From: Moraxellaceae bacterium
GTDB taxonomy: Bacteria; Pseudomonadota; Gammaproteobacteria; Pseudomonadales; Moraxellaceae
DNA length: 7,876 nucleotides
Assembly (NCBI GenBank): GCA_030684415.1
Contig: JAUXNL010000011.1
Location: forward strand, 1 to 7,876
Direction of reading: 5' to 3'
Of this stretch, positions 1 to 5,971 are shown one piece after another (position 1 is the stretch's first letter; each line of letters begins with the position of its first letter). The notes beneath the pieces are model-generated. The model ran no database searches and was not told the DNA's origin. It was given only the letters and a program-made list of their open reading frames with translations. Both the position numbers and the translations under genes were made by a program.

Positions 1-27
1 CTTCGCGGCTGAAGCCGCTCCCACAGG
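1..27. repeat. REP-like palindrome at window edge
   Basis: The palindrome GCGGCT-GA-AGCCGC at about 5-18 is followed by CTCCCACAGG. This combination of a short GC-rich palindrome and a conserved CTCC(C/T)ACAGG tail is the classic look of REP elements in Pseudomonas, Xanthomonas and related beta/gammaproteobacteria. Only one copy of this exact type is in the window, so its repeated nature is inferred from known families. It may continue to the left of the window. Confidence 0.6.
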
Positions 28-194
28 AACCCGTTACCCATAATTTGTCACACACAGCCTTTAGCCCATGAGGCGGCCTTTCTATGAAGCAGCACCTCAA
101 TACAGTCTGTCCCGAAGATAACGCCCCACAGACGAAGCGGTTCCCTCAGCAAACAGCTGTCACCTGAAGTCGGGCGCTTGTCGCCGCCAGCCCG

Positions 195-224
195 CACCGG
201 CATCATCGGTGGCCCACCGGAAGG
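195..224 (+). promoter_or_regulatory. Competing hairpins abutting the ribosome binding site of the methyltransferase gene
   Basis: CGGTG at 207-211 can pair either with CACCG at 195-199 (7-nt loop) or with CACCG at 215-219 (3-nt loop). The second pairing ends on the first base of the Shine-Dalgarno sequence GGAAGG (219-224), which sits 7 nt before the ATG at 232. The two hairpins exclude each other, so the leader could modulate ribosome access. The pairing is seen in the sequence; any regulatory role is inference, and chance pairing in GC-rich DNA is possible. Confidence 0.25.
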
Positions 225-231
225 CTGCCTC

Positions 232-1077
232 ATGAAAAACAAGAACGACACCTCCAGCATTTCCTTCACCGCCCACTACACCGGTTATGTCTGGCACCAC
301 TATGGTTTGTCCGGCCGCGAATTCGTCACCGCGCAAGGCCATGCCTACTACACCTTGCTGCGCCCCTTCGAGTGCGCCGCGCGCCAACTGCTCGGCACCG
401 ACATCAAGACCACCCTGCTGCAGCGTCACTATCTGATCGACCGCGAACTCAACACACTCATTGCCGCCCACCCTGATCTGCAAGTGCTCGAACTGGCCTG
501 TGGCCTGTCGCCGCGTGGCCATCGCTTTACGCGGCAGCATCCCGGCATCCGCTATATCGAGGCTGACCTGCCCGGCATGGTCGCGCGCAAACAGAGCCTG
601 CTGGCCGGGCTGGGCTCGATTGATGCCCGTCACCTGGTGCGCGAGTGCAACATTCTCGACCAAGACACGGCCGACAGCCTGGAAGCCGTGATCGCACGCG
701 AGTTCAGCACCGACAAACCGTTGGTGGTGATTACCGAAGGGCTGGTGAATTACTTCGACCTGCCGGTGATTTCCGGTCTGTGGCAGCGGCTGGCAGCCGC
801 ACTGAAGCATTTTCCGTCCGGCGTTTACCTTACCGACATTTACCCGGAGGTGAACGGCCACCGTTTTGCCGGCCTGATTCGCAGCGCCAACCGTTCGCTG
901 CGCGTCGCCTCGCGTAGCCGCTTCACGCTGCACTTCGGTAGCGACGCACAGATGTCGGCACACTTCAGCCAGTTGGGCTTTTCGCGCGTGACCGTCTTCA
1001 ATCCGGACCGCGAAGACACGGGGGCTCCCGTTGCGCGTGGCGGCGCCATCGTGCGGGTGATTGCCGCCACCAGTTGA
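232..1077 (+). CDS. Class I SAM-dependent methyltransferase, leucine carboxyl methyltransferase / TcmP-like
   Basis: Predicted cytosolic O-methyltransferase of 281 residues using S-adenosylmethionine; the substrate is unknown. The Rossmann motif I reads VLELACGLSPRG (residues 85-96). The acidic motif II region RYIEADLPGMVARK (107-120) resembles the RYI-D-P-x-V-RK stretch of the LCM/PPM1 and TcmP families (COG3315-like). VVITEGLVNYF (165-175) corresponds to the post-motif strand and loop, and YLTDIYPE (199-206) follows. No signal peptide or membrane segment is visible. I chose the ATG at 232 because GGAAGG lies 7 nt upstream; the frame stays open to a TTG at 178, which lacks a comparable site. 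The TGA stop is followed after 5 nt by a perfect hairpin. The gene converges on the minus-strand cNMP-binding gene and has no same-strand partner in the window, so context does not name its substrate. Methylation of a small molecule or of a protein carboxyl group are both possible. Confidence 0.85.
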   Translation: MKNKNDTSSISFTAHYTGYVWHHYGLSGREFVTAQGHAYYTLLRPFECAARQLLGTDIKTTLLQRHYLIDRELNTLIAAHPDLQVLELACGLSPRGHRFTRQHPGIRYIEADLPGMVARKQSLLAGLGSIDARHLVRECNILDQDTADSLEAVIAREFSTDKPLVVITEGLVNYFDLPVISGLWQRLAAALKHFPSGVYLTDIYPEVNGHRFAGLIRSANRSLRVASRSRFTLHFGSDAQMSAHFSQLGFSRVTVFNPDREDTGAPVARGGAIVRVIAATS

Positions 1078-1082
1078 TGAGC

Positions 1083-1104
1083 AGGTGCGAATTCATTCGC
1101 ACCT
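1083..1104. repeat. Perfect 9-bp palindrome, REP-like or transcription-end hairpin
   Basis: AGGTGCGAA (1083-1091) and TTCGCACCT (1096-1104) form a perfect 9-bp stem with a TTCA loop, starting 5 nt after the methyltransferase stop. No T-tract follows on either strand, so it is not a canonical intrinsic terminator. Palindromes of the type GTGCGAATTCATTCGCAC followed by CCTAC are common as dispersed repeats in beta/gammaproteobacterial intergenic DNA, and the position just after a stop codon is typical of REP elements, which protect 3' ends or slow polymerase. Family assignment is from memory. Confidence 0.55.
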
Positions 1105-1300
1105 ACGCCAAGATGCTGGCCTCCGTACAACCTTCGCGTCATGCGGTGCGTCCAGCAAACTCCACTAGACACTCCAACGACGGCCACAACAGATGCTGCA
1201 GGGATTTTTGGCAGGGCTCATCAGGGATAAGTCTGGTGCCTGCCGTAAACGGCTGGTGGGTAAAGATGAAAGCGGGCGCATGGCTGTTAAAGCGCGCGCA
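1105..1300. other. Convergent intergenic stretch, no gene recognised
   Basis: Between the hairpin after the methyltransferase gene and the terminator of the opposing gene I find no convincing coding region. Short open frames cross it on both strands, but they have no ribosome binding site, no recognisable motif, and one runs through the terminator hairpin. A small GCCGT-AA-ACGGC inverted repeat lies near 1243-1254 with no obvious role. Confidence 0.5.
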
Positions 1301-1331
1301 TAAAAAAGCCGGCACTGGGCATGTGCCGGCT
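1301..1331 (-). terminator. Intrinsic terminator of the cNMP-binding-domain gene
   Basis: AGCCGGCAC (1307-1315) and GTGCCGGCT (1323-1331) form a perfect 9-bp GC-rich stem with a 7-nt loop. Read on the minus strand, the stem runs directly into TTTTTTA (1307-1301), a canonical U-tract. It begins 29 nt after the stop codon of the gene ending at 1360. On the plus strand a weaker CAGTTTT follows the stem, so it could also help stop transcription coming from the methyltransferase side. Confidence 0.9.
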
Positions 1332-1359
1332 CAGTTTTGGATGCCAAGCCTTTGCCTCC

Positions 1360-1995
1360 TTAACTGGCGAGGAAATCGTTCCACTTCTGCATGAGCACGG
1401 TCAGCGCGCGCACCTGTCGATCCAGGCTCTGCAATTCGTCCACCGTGTCTTTTTCACCCTTGAAGGTTTCGACCTGCTGCAGGGCATGCGCGAGCGGGTG
1501 ATCGGGGTTGCCCATGCGGTACACGCCCAACTTCCAGCGCGTGTTGTGCGTCACCATGCGCCAGAGCGCCAGTTTGGTGGACAGCTTGATCTGACTGAAA
1601 TCCGTCAGCTCGCCAAACGGCGAAAAATCCGTGCCGAACAATTGGGCCTTGGCGGACTTAGGATCGGCCACCAGCGTTGCCGTGCGTGGTGAGTTGCAGA
1701 GCAGCGCCAGCGCGCCCAGCACCTGCCCGGCCGACAGGTAATTCACGGCACGCTTCGACTTCTTGCCATCGGGGTACACCACCAACTGCCCCGACAGCAG
1801 GAAATAGAAAATCCTGTCCTCGGCGCCCTTTTCAATCACCACCTCACCCGGCTGCGGCTCATAGACACAGGAGTGACGCTTGAGGATATCCATCTGTTCC
1901 TGATCGTTGAACATCAGGTCTTTGTAGAAAGGAATGCCGGACAACAGGCTTTCCAGCGTGTCGGGCGAATAGGTGGAGATGGGAATGGATTTCAT
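1360..1995 (-). CDS. Cyclic nucleotide-binding domain protein without a DNA-binding domain
   Basis: A 211-residue predicted cytosolic protein. Residues about 22-125 form a Crp/cNMP-type beta-roll: PGEVVIEKGAEDRIFYFLLSG (49-69) is the characteristic PGE-x-I-x-KG...G segment, and LGALALLCNSPRTATLVA (93-110) is the phosphate-binding cassette. In cAMP-binding members this cassette reads GE-x-A-(x)n-R-T-A; here the Arg is kept (R104) but the ribose-contacting Glu is Ala (A95), so ligand specificity is uncertain and it may not bind cAMP. No helix-turn-helix follows. The last 80 residues are predicted mostly helical (KLALWRMVTHNTRWKL, then a charged heptad-like stretch about 172-208), which suggests a dimerising or partner-binding role rather than direct transcription control. 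The ATG at 1995 is chosen because AGGAGG lies 7 nt upstream; the frame extends 12 codons further up to 2031, through the proposed promoter -10. A promoter and an intrinsic terminator flank the gene, so it can be a single transcription unit. Confidence 0.85.
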   Translation of the reverse strand: MKSIPISTYSPDTLESLLSGIPFYKDLMFNDQEQMDILKRHSCVYEPQPGEVVIEKGAEDRIFYFLLSGQLVVYPDGKKSKRAVNYLSAGQVLGALALLCNSPRTATLVADPKSAKAQLFGTDFSPFGELTDFSQIKLSTKLALWRMVTHNTRWKLGVYRMGNPDHPLAHALQQVETFKGEKDTVDELQSLDRQVRALTVLMQKWNDFLAS

Positions 1996-2017
1996 GAACA
2001 GGCCTCCTTGGCCATCG

Positions 2018-2048
2018 AGTATAGGCGGCAACTGCCCCGGGCTGACAA
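2018..2048 (-). promoter_or_regulatory. Candidate sigma70 promoter for the cNMP-binding-domain gene
   Basis: On the minus strand TTGTCA (2048-2043, -35) and TATACT (2023-2018, -10) are separated by 19 bp. Both hexamers match the consensus well, while the spacer is longer than the optimal 17 bp. Transcription would start near 2011, giving a leader of about 16 nt that contains the AGGAGG ribosome binding site. Its place just after the terminator of the upstream gene supports independent expression. Confidence 0.55.
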
Positions 2049-2082
2049 CACGGCGGGGGCCGCGCTGCTAACCAGCGCACAA

Positions 2083-2112
2083 GAAAAAGCCCGCATCATT
2101 GCAGGCTTTCTC
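2083..2112 (-). terminator. Intrinsic terminator of the hydrolase-PilZ gene
   Basis: On the minus strand AAAGCCTGCA (2109-2100) pairs with TGCGGGCTTT (2095-2086) through a 10-bp stem containing one G-U wobble and a 4-nt loop, continuing into a T-rich tail (2088-2083). It starts 33-36 nt after the stop codon at 2145. It separates the hydrolase-PilZ gene from the cNMP-binding gene, so read-through rather than a simple operon would be needed for co-transcription. Confidence 0.8.
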
Positions 2113-2144
2113 ATACAGGCCGGGGCTGACGCGCCGCAAGACGC

Positions 2145-3449
2145 TCAGCGGAAAATGCTACGGACCTTCTGCTCCCCGCCTGCCACATCCTTTTCAGCGG
2201 GTCGTCGGAAAAAAAGCTTGTCTTCCAGCAGGCTCTTCAGCTCTTCCGCAATTTCAAAGCTGCCATGCTTGAACAGGCAACGCATGGTGTTGTCATGTTG
2301 CTCGAACACCAGCATCTCGATACGCAGCGCTGTGCCTTCCGGGCAGAGAATCAGGTCGCGGGCATGCTTTTCCAACGGGAAGTCCGTGTGCTCGTATTCC
2401 AGCACACAACCAAAAAAGCCCATGTCGCGAATCTTCACTTTCATGTCGACGGCAATCGAGCCATCCACTTGCGAGAAACTGATCACGCGCGAATTGGGAT
2501 TCAGGGGCACATAACGCGGCTCGCCCCGGCGCTCCATGGTTTCGCACTGGTGTTTGGTGAGCACCTCGACGCCTTTCAGTGCATGCAGGTCGCCGTCTTC
2601 CAGGAAGGTGCGGAACATGGCGACAGATTCGTCGCGCTTTTCCAGCTGTGCCACATGGTCAGCGCCCTTGATCAGGGTGAACACAGCATTCGGGCAACGC
2701 GCCGCAAACTGGGCGTTTTCAAACGGCAGGGTGAAGCTGTCGAATTCGCCGGTGGACACCAGCGTGTCGCAATCCGGATAACCCAGAATGGATTCCACCT
2801 CGAGCAAGCGCCTTGCATTGATGCGGTAGCGCTGCTGTTCGTTCTCGTGGAAGCCGCGCATCTGACGATGGAAAAGCTTGCGGGTGATATCGGTGATTTC
2901 GGTTTCTTTCAGGCGGGCATGATTCACGAGATAGAGCACCACGGCCTGGCCGAATTCGTCGAGGCGGCCTTCATCGAGCACCTTGAGCGACTCTTCCAGC
3001 AACATGCGCCAAGACTTGCGCGGGCGCACCAGAATGCCGGTGACAATCAGCTTGTGCATGGCCTGCGGACGTTTGTAGGCATAGGTGGACGCCACCACCG
3101 AGCCCAGCGACAGGCCCATCAACGAGACTTTTTCCAGACCGGCGCGCTGCGTCCACTGGAACAGCAGGTCGGCCAGGTCTTCCATGCCAAGTTCCGGCGC
3201 CAGTTGGGCGTTGTTACCGAGCGAGGGCAGGTCGACGAGGATGACCGGCACCGCTTCAAGAATCTGCTCGACGCAATACTTGTAGGAATTGAAATTCTGG
3301 AAGGCGCCGCCGAGCACGATCAGCGGCACTTTGTGGGCGTTTTCCGGCGCACTGAAGGCCAGATACTCAACGCGCCACTTGCCGATGAAATCGGTATGCG
3401 GTTCCTGCTTGAGCGAGGAGCGGTTGTAGGCCTCGTAGACTACGGACAT
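2145..3449 (-). CDS. Alpha/beta hydrolase (RhlA-like) fused to a C-terminal PilZ-like domain
   Basis: A 434-residue, apparently cytosolic two-domain protein. Residues about 20-285 are an alpha/beta hydrolase: IVLGGAFQNFNSY (44-56) is the oxyanion-hole strand and loop, MGLSLGSVV (111-119) is the nucleophile elbow with Ser114, TGEFDSFT (233-240) supplies Asp237, and KGADHVAQLE (261-270) supplies His265. The Asp-His spacing (28) and Ser-Asp spacing (123, against 121), together with the LVDLPSLG and GGA-x-Q-N-F-NSY segments, resemble RhlA, the 3-(3-hydroxyalkanoyloxy)alkanoate synthase of rhamnolipid synthesis; this comparison is from memory. Residues about 305-415 look like PilZ: RRGEPRY (307-313) holds the R-x-x-x-R motif (R308, R312) and RDMGFFG (341-347) fits D-x-(S)-x-x-G with Gly in place of Ser. 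PilZ domains bind c-di-GMP, so I infer a second-messenger-gated hydrolase or acyltransferase. I chose ATG at 3449 because AAGGTGG lies 5 nt upstream; the in-frame GTG at 3458 falls inside that site. The gene is divergent from proA. Confidence 0.85.
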   Translation of the reverse strand: MSVVYEAYNRSSLKQEPHTDFIGKWRVEYLAFSAPENAHKVPLIVLGGAFQNFNSYKYCVEQILEAVPVILVDLPSLGNNAQLAPELGMEDLADLLFQWTQRAGLEKVSLMGLSLGSVVASTYAYKRPQAMHKLIVTGILVRPRKSWRMLLEESLKVLDEGRLDEFGQAVVLYLVNHARLKETEITDITRKLFHRQMRGFHENEQQRYRINARRLLEVESILGYPDCDTLVSTGEFDSFTLPFENAQFAARCPNAVFTLIKGADHVAQLEKRDESVAMFRTFLEDGDLHALKGVEVLTKHQCETMERRGEPRYVPLNPNSRVISFSQVDGSIAVDMKVKIRDMGFFGCVLEYEHTDFPLEKHARDLILCPEGTALRIEMLVFEQHDNTMRCLFKHGSFEIAEELKSLLEDKLFFRRPAEKDVAGGEQKVRSIFR

Positions 3450-3703
3450 GGGGGCCACCTTGCCGGTCGGGCGGTGTTGTTCTTGTGGGTTGTGATGCCC
3501 TGTTCAGACCATCGCGCGGGTATCACTACCGGGCGCGGTCGGGCACTCTTTTTTTGCCGGACGGCCATCCTATCACCGGCCCTGCGGCTTTGCGTAGGGG
3601 GCAAAGAGTGCGGCCGTGAACTCACCGGCCACCGGCAGGATGCCGCCGCCAGCCGGTCGCCGTATACTCCCCGACCTGTCTTTACTCAGCCCGGACACCG
3701 CCT
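3450..3703. other. Divergent promoter region between hydrolase-PilZ gene and proA, with spaced inverted repeat
   Basis: This 254-bp region must hold the promoters of both divergent genes. It contains a perfect 9-bp inverted repeat, GCACTCTTT (3543-3551) and AAAGAGTGC (3603-3611), with centres about 60 bp apart; allowing a 4-nt slip in the T7 run (3549-3555) the match extends by GCC/GGC. The arms could be paired operator half-sites or a foldback. For the minus-strand gene I find no convincing -35/-10 pair; TAGGAT (near 3571-3576 on the minus strand) is the best weak -10. I see no coding region here. Confidence 0.4.
3640..3668 (+). promoter_or_regulatory. Candidate sigma70 promoter for proA
   Basis: TATACT at 3663-3668 is a strong -10 hexamer. 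A weak -35, ATGCCG (3640-3645), lies 17 bp upstream. Transcription would begin near 3675, leaving a leader of about 29 nt before the GTG start. The -10 is clear; the -35 is poor, so strength or the need for an activator is uncertain. Confidence 0.5.
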
Positions 3704-4969
3704 GTGAATACCGTTACCGATGTTTCTGCCTATATGCAGACCCTGGGCCGCGCTGCCCGCGCCGCCTCCCGCGCCACGGCCCGTGCCGATACCGGCCTGA
3801 AGAATCGCGCACTGGCCGCCATTTATGACGCACTGATTGCCGCAAAGGCCGACATCCTTGCCGCCAACGCGCAGGACATGGACGCCGGCCGCGCCCGTGG
3901 CCTCGACGCCGCCATGCTCGACCGCCTCTTCATTGGCGAAAAGACCTTTGCGGGCATGCTGGAAGGTCTGCGCCAGGTCATCGACCTGGCCGACCCTGTT
4001 GGCGCCATCACCGACCTCGTCTACCGGCCAACCGGTATCCAGGTCGGCAAGATGCGCGTGCCGCTCGGCGTCATCGGCATCATTTATGAAAGCCGCCCGA
4101 ACGTGACGCTGGAAGCCGCTGCGCTCTGCCTGAAGTCCGGCAACGCCACCATCTTGCGTGGCGGCTCCGAGGCCCTGCACTCCAACCAGGCCATTGCCGC
4201 CTGCATCCAGACCGGGCTGGAAAGCGCCGGCCTGCCGCGCGACGCCGTGCAAGTGGTGGCCACGACCGACCGCGCCGCCGTCTCCGCACTCATCACCATG
4301 CCTGAATTTGTCGACGTGATCGTCCCGCGCGGCGGCAAGGGCCTGATCGAACGCATCAGCACCGAAGCCCGCGTGCCGGTGATCTATCACCTCGACGGCA
4401 ACTGTCACACCTTCATCGAGCGCGACGCCGATCTGGCCAAGGCCGTGCCCGTGGCCCTGAATGCCAAGACCCACCGCTACGGCACCTGCAACACCATGGA
4501 AACACTGCTGGTGGACGCACCCGTGGCCGCGGCGGCGCTGCAGGCGCTCGCCCCGCTGTACCGCGAAAAAGGCGTGGAACTACGCGGCTGCGAAAAGACC
4601 CGCGCCCTTATCGACGCTGTGCCCGCCACGGAAGCTGACTGGTACGAGGAATATCTGGCACCGGTGCTCGCCATCAAAGTGGTGGACGGCCTCGACGAGG
4701 CCATCGCGCACATCAACCAGTATGGCTCGCACCACTCGGATGCCATCATCACCGAAAGCGTGACCAAGGCCCGCCGCTTCCTCAACGAAGTGGATTCGAG
4801 CTCGGTCATGGTGAATGCCTCGACGCGCTTTGCTGACGGCTTTGAATATGGACTGGGGGCCGAAATCGGCATCTCGACCAACAAGATTCACGCGCGTGGC
4901 CCGGTGGGACTGGAAGGACTGACATCGCAGAAGTGGGTGGTGCTGGGCGATGGGCATGTCCGGCAGTAA
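3704..4969 (+). CDS. proA: Gamma-glutamyl phosphate reductase (glutamate-5-semialdehyde dehydrogenase)
   Basis: Second enzyme of proline biosynthesis: NADPH-dependent reduction of L-glutamyl 5-phosphate to glutamate 5-semialdehyde in the cytosol, acting after the kinase ProB. The 421 residues match the usual 415-420. Family landmarks appear in order: VGKMRVPLGVIGIIYESRPN (114-133), LKSGNATILRGGSEALHSN (143-161), VIVPRGGKGLIERIS (205-219), the catalytic Cys262 in RYGTCNTMETLLV (258-270), the ProA signature V-x5-A-I-A-H-I-x2-Y-G-S-H-H-S-D-A-I (327-348), and EVDSSSVMVNASTRFADG (362-379) with GLGAEIGIST (383-392). The start is taken as GTG at 3704 because the family normally has ten or so residues before the YM-x-x-LG-x-x-AR motif; the first ATG (3734) lies inside that motif. 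The ribosome binding site is weak. proB is not in the window, which is normal where proB sits with obgE elsewhere. Confidence 0.97.
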   Translation: MNTVTDVSAYMQTLGRAARAASRATARADTGLKNRALAAIYDALIAAKADILAANAQDMDAGRARGLDAAMLDRLFIGEKTFAGMLEGLRQVIDLADPVGAITDLVYRPTGIQVGKMRVPLGVIGIIYESRPNVTLEAAALCLKSGNATILRGGSEALHSNQAIAACIQTGLESAGLPRDAVQVVATTDRAAVSALITMPEFVDVIVPRGGKGLIERISTEARVPVIYHLDGNCHTFIERDADLAKAVPVALNAKTHRYGTCNTMETLLVDAPVAAAALQALAPLYREKGVELRGCEKTRALIDAVPATEADWYEEYLAPVLAIKVVDGLDEAIAHINQYGSHHSDAIITESVTKARRFLNEVDSSSVMVNASTRFADGFEYGLGAEIGISTNKIHARGPVGLEGLTSQKWVVLGDGHVRQ

Positions 4970-5107
4970 CGAAGCGCCAGAGCGCGGCCTCGATTTTCAT
5001 GCGCCACATGGGAAATTATCCATTTCCAAAAATCAAAAGCTGCTAACGCCGCGAGGCTAGACTAAAAGGCGTGGCGCAACACCAGCACAAAACGAAGGGA
5101 AGCATTG
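4970..5107. other. Intergenic region, A+T-richer than its flanks
   Basis: No gene and no convincing intrinsic terminator for proA. A small inverted repeat GGAAAT-TATCC-ATTTCC lies near 5011-5027, and GCCTCG (4987-4992) can pair at a distance with CGAGGC (5052-5057). TAGACT near 5058-5063 is a possible -10 for the next gene but lacks a recognisable -35. The ribosome binding site GAAGGGA (5094-5100) belongs to the following gene. Confidence 0.4.
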
Positions 5108-5971
5108 ATGCGATTCAAGAAAATAATATTGGGCCTATGCATGGCATTCTCCATCACGGCTTACGCCAGCTTTGATGAAGGCCACGAGAAGCTTGAAAAA
5201 GAAACCTATGAAACCGAGTACACAAAGGCGCTCACAGCACTGCTAGCCTTGGCTGAACAAGGCGACGCCAACTTGCAATTCAACCTTGGCATCATGTACT
5301 ACAAGGGCGAGGCTGTCCCCCAAGACTATGCCCAAGCCCTGAGCTGGTTCCGTAAGGCCGCTGAACAAGGAATTGTCGACGCGCAATTCAATTGCGGCCT
5401 CATGTACTACAACGGCCAAGGCGTCACCCAAGACTATGCTCAAGCATTGAACTGGTATCGCAAGGCCGCTGAACAGGGCAACGCCAACGCTCAACTCCAC
5501 CTTGGCGTCATGTACGCCAACGGACAGGGAGTCCCTCAAGACTACACCCAAGCCCTGAGCTGGCTCCGCAAGTCCGCAGAGCAGGGCATCGTCGACGCGC
5601 AATTCAACCTTGGCCTGATGTATTACAACGGCCAAGGTGCCCCCCAAGACTATACTCAGGCACTGAGCTGGTATCGCAAGGCTGCTGAACAGGGCAACGC
5701 CAATGCGCAATACAACCTTGGCATCATGCATTACGACGGCCAAGGCACTGCGAGAAATCTGGTTTTAGCCCATTTGCTTTTTAATTTGGCAGCCGTGTCC
5801 GGTGATGAAAATGCCACAAAAAACCGAACACTTACGGCAACGCAGCTCTCATCGGCACAATTGATCGAAGCGCAGTCACTTGCCTCTGGCTGGAAAACAA
5901 ACACCCCTCTGCCGACCAAAAGCAAAACTTGGAGCTCCTCGGCAAAACCAGCAAAACCGGTGAAGAAGTAA
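5108..5971 (+). CDS. Exported Sel1-like repeat (SLR) protein
   Basis: A 287-residue protein with a predicted Sec signal peptide: MRFKK, a hydrophobic core IILGLCMAFSIT, and a likely signal peptidase I site after AYA (residue 20), so periplasmic or secreted. A short charged linker (21-50) is followed by four full 36-residue Sel1/TPR-like repeats (52-195) and a degenerate fifth (196 to about 240) with the consensus A-x-x-x-LG-x-M-Y-x-x-G-Q-G-V-x-Q-D-Y-x-x-A-L-x-W-x-R-K-A-A-E-Q-G. The tail is basic and Lys/Pro/Ser-rich (about 262-287). SLR proteins act as protein-interaction scaffolds, for example in signalling, cell-envelope stress or effector functions; nothing here fixes a partner. ATG at 5108 is preferred because GAAGGGA lies 7 nt upstream; an adjacent TTG at 5105 is too close. 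Base composition is A+T-richer than the neighbouring genes, and gaps on both sides suggest its own transcription unit. LGLC is not a good lipobox, since Leu precedes the Cys. Confidence 0.88.
   Translation: MRFKKIILGLCMAFSITAYASFDEGHEKLEKETYETEYTKALTALLALAEQGDANLQFNLGIMYYKGEAVPQDYAQALSWFRKAAEQGIVDAQFNCGLMYYNGQGVTQDYAQALNWYRKAAEQGNANAQLHLGVMYANGQGVPQDYTQALSWLRKSAEQGIVDAQFNLGLMYYNGQGAPQDYTQALSWYRKAAEQGNANAQYNLGIMHYDGQGTARNLVLAHLLFNLAAVSGDENATKNRTLTATQLSSAQLIEAQSLASGWKTNTPLPTKSKTWSSSAKPAKPVKK
5261..5692 (+). repeat. Four tandem 108-bp coding repeats with an A-B-A-B arrangement
   Basis: Units run 5261-5368, 5369-5476, 5477-5584 and 5585-5692, each encoding 36 residues starting at the Gly of AEQG; a partial fifth follows to about 5800. 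Units 2 and 4 share GIVDAQFN-x-GLMYYNGQG and differ at 5 of 36 residues (about 16 of 108 bases by eye), while units 3 and 5 both start GNANAQ. Adjacent units 2 and 3 differ at 13 residues. This points to duplication of a two-repeat, 216-bp block. Confidence 0.85.

Noticed and set aside
160..963. A 267-codon minus-strand open frame opposite the methyltransferase gene
   Set aside because: No motif and shadow-like composition; the plus strand shows SAM-binding motifs and a good ribosome binding site.
1074..1394. A 106-codon plus-strand open frame overlapping the methyltransferase stop
   Set aside because: It runs through two strong hairpins, including a terminator, lacks a ribosome binding site and resembles no protein family.
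3450..3620. Possible sigma54 or sigma28 promoter for the hydrolase-PilZ gene
   Set aside because: No TGGC-N8-TTGC spacing and no adequate TAAA-N15-GCCGATAA match on the minus strand.
2265..3707. A 480-codon plus-strand open frame, longer than the minus-strand gene it overlaps
   Set aside because: Its product is rich in His, Gln, Arg and Ala with no recognisable domain, as expected of the complement of a GC-rich gene. The opposite strand encodes a clear hydrolase-PilZ protein with ribosome binding site and terminator.
3686..4474. A 262-codon minus-strand open frame opposite proA
   Set aside because: It is low-complexity Gly/His/Asp-rich sequence complementary to an unmistakable proA; no independent start signal.
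5243..5743. A repetitive minus-strand open frame opposite the Sel1 repeats
   Set aside because: Its repeats are simply the complement of the 108-bp Sel1 units; no start signal.
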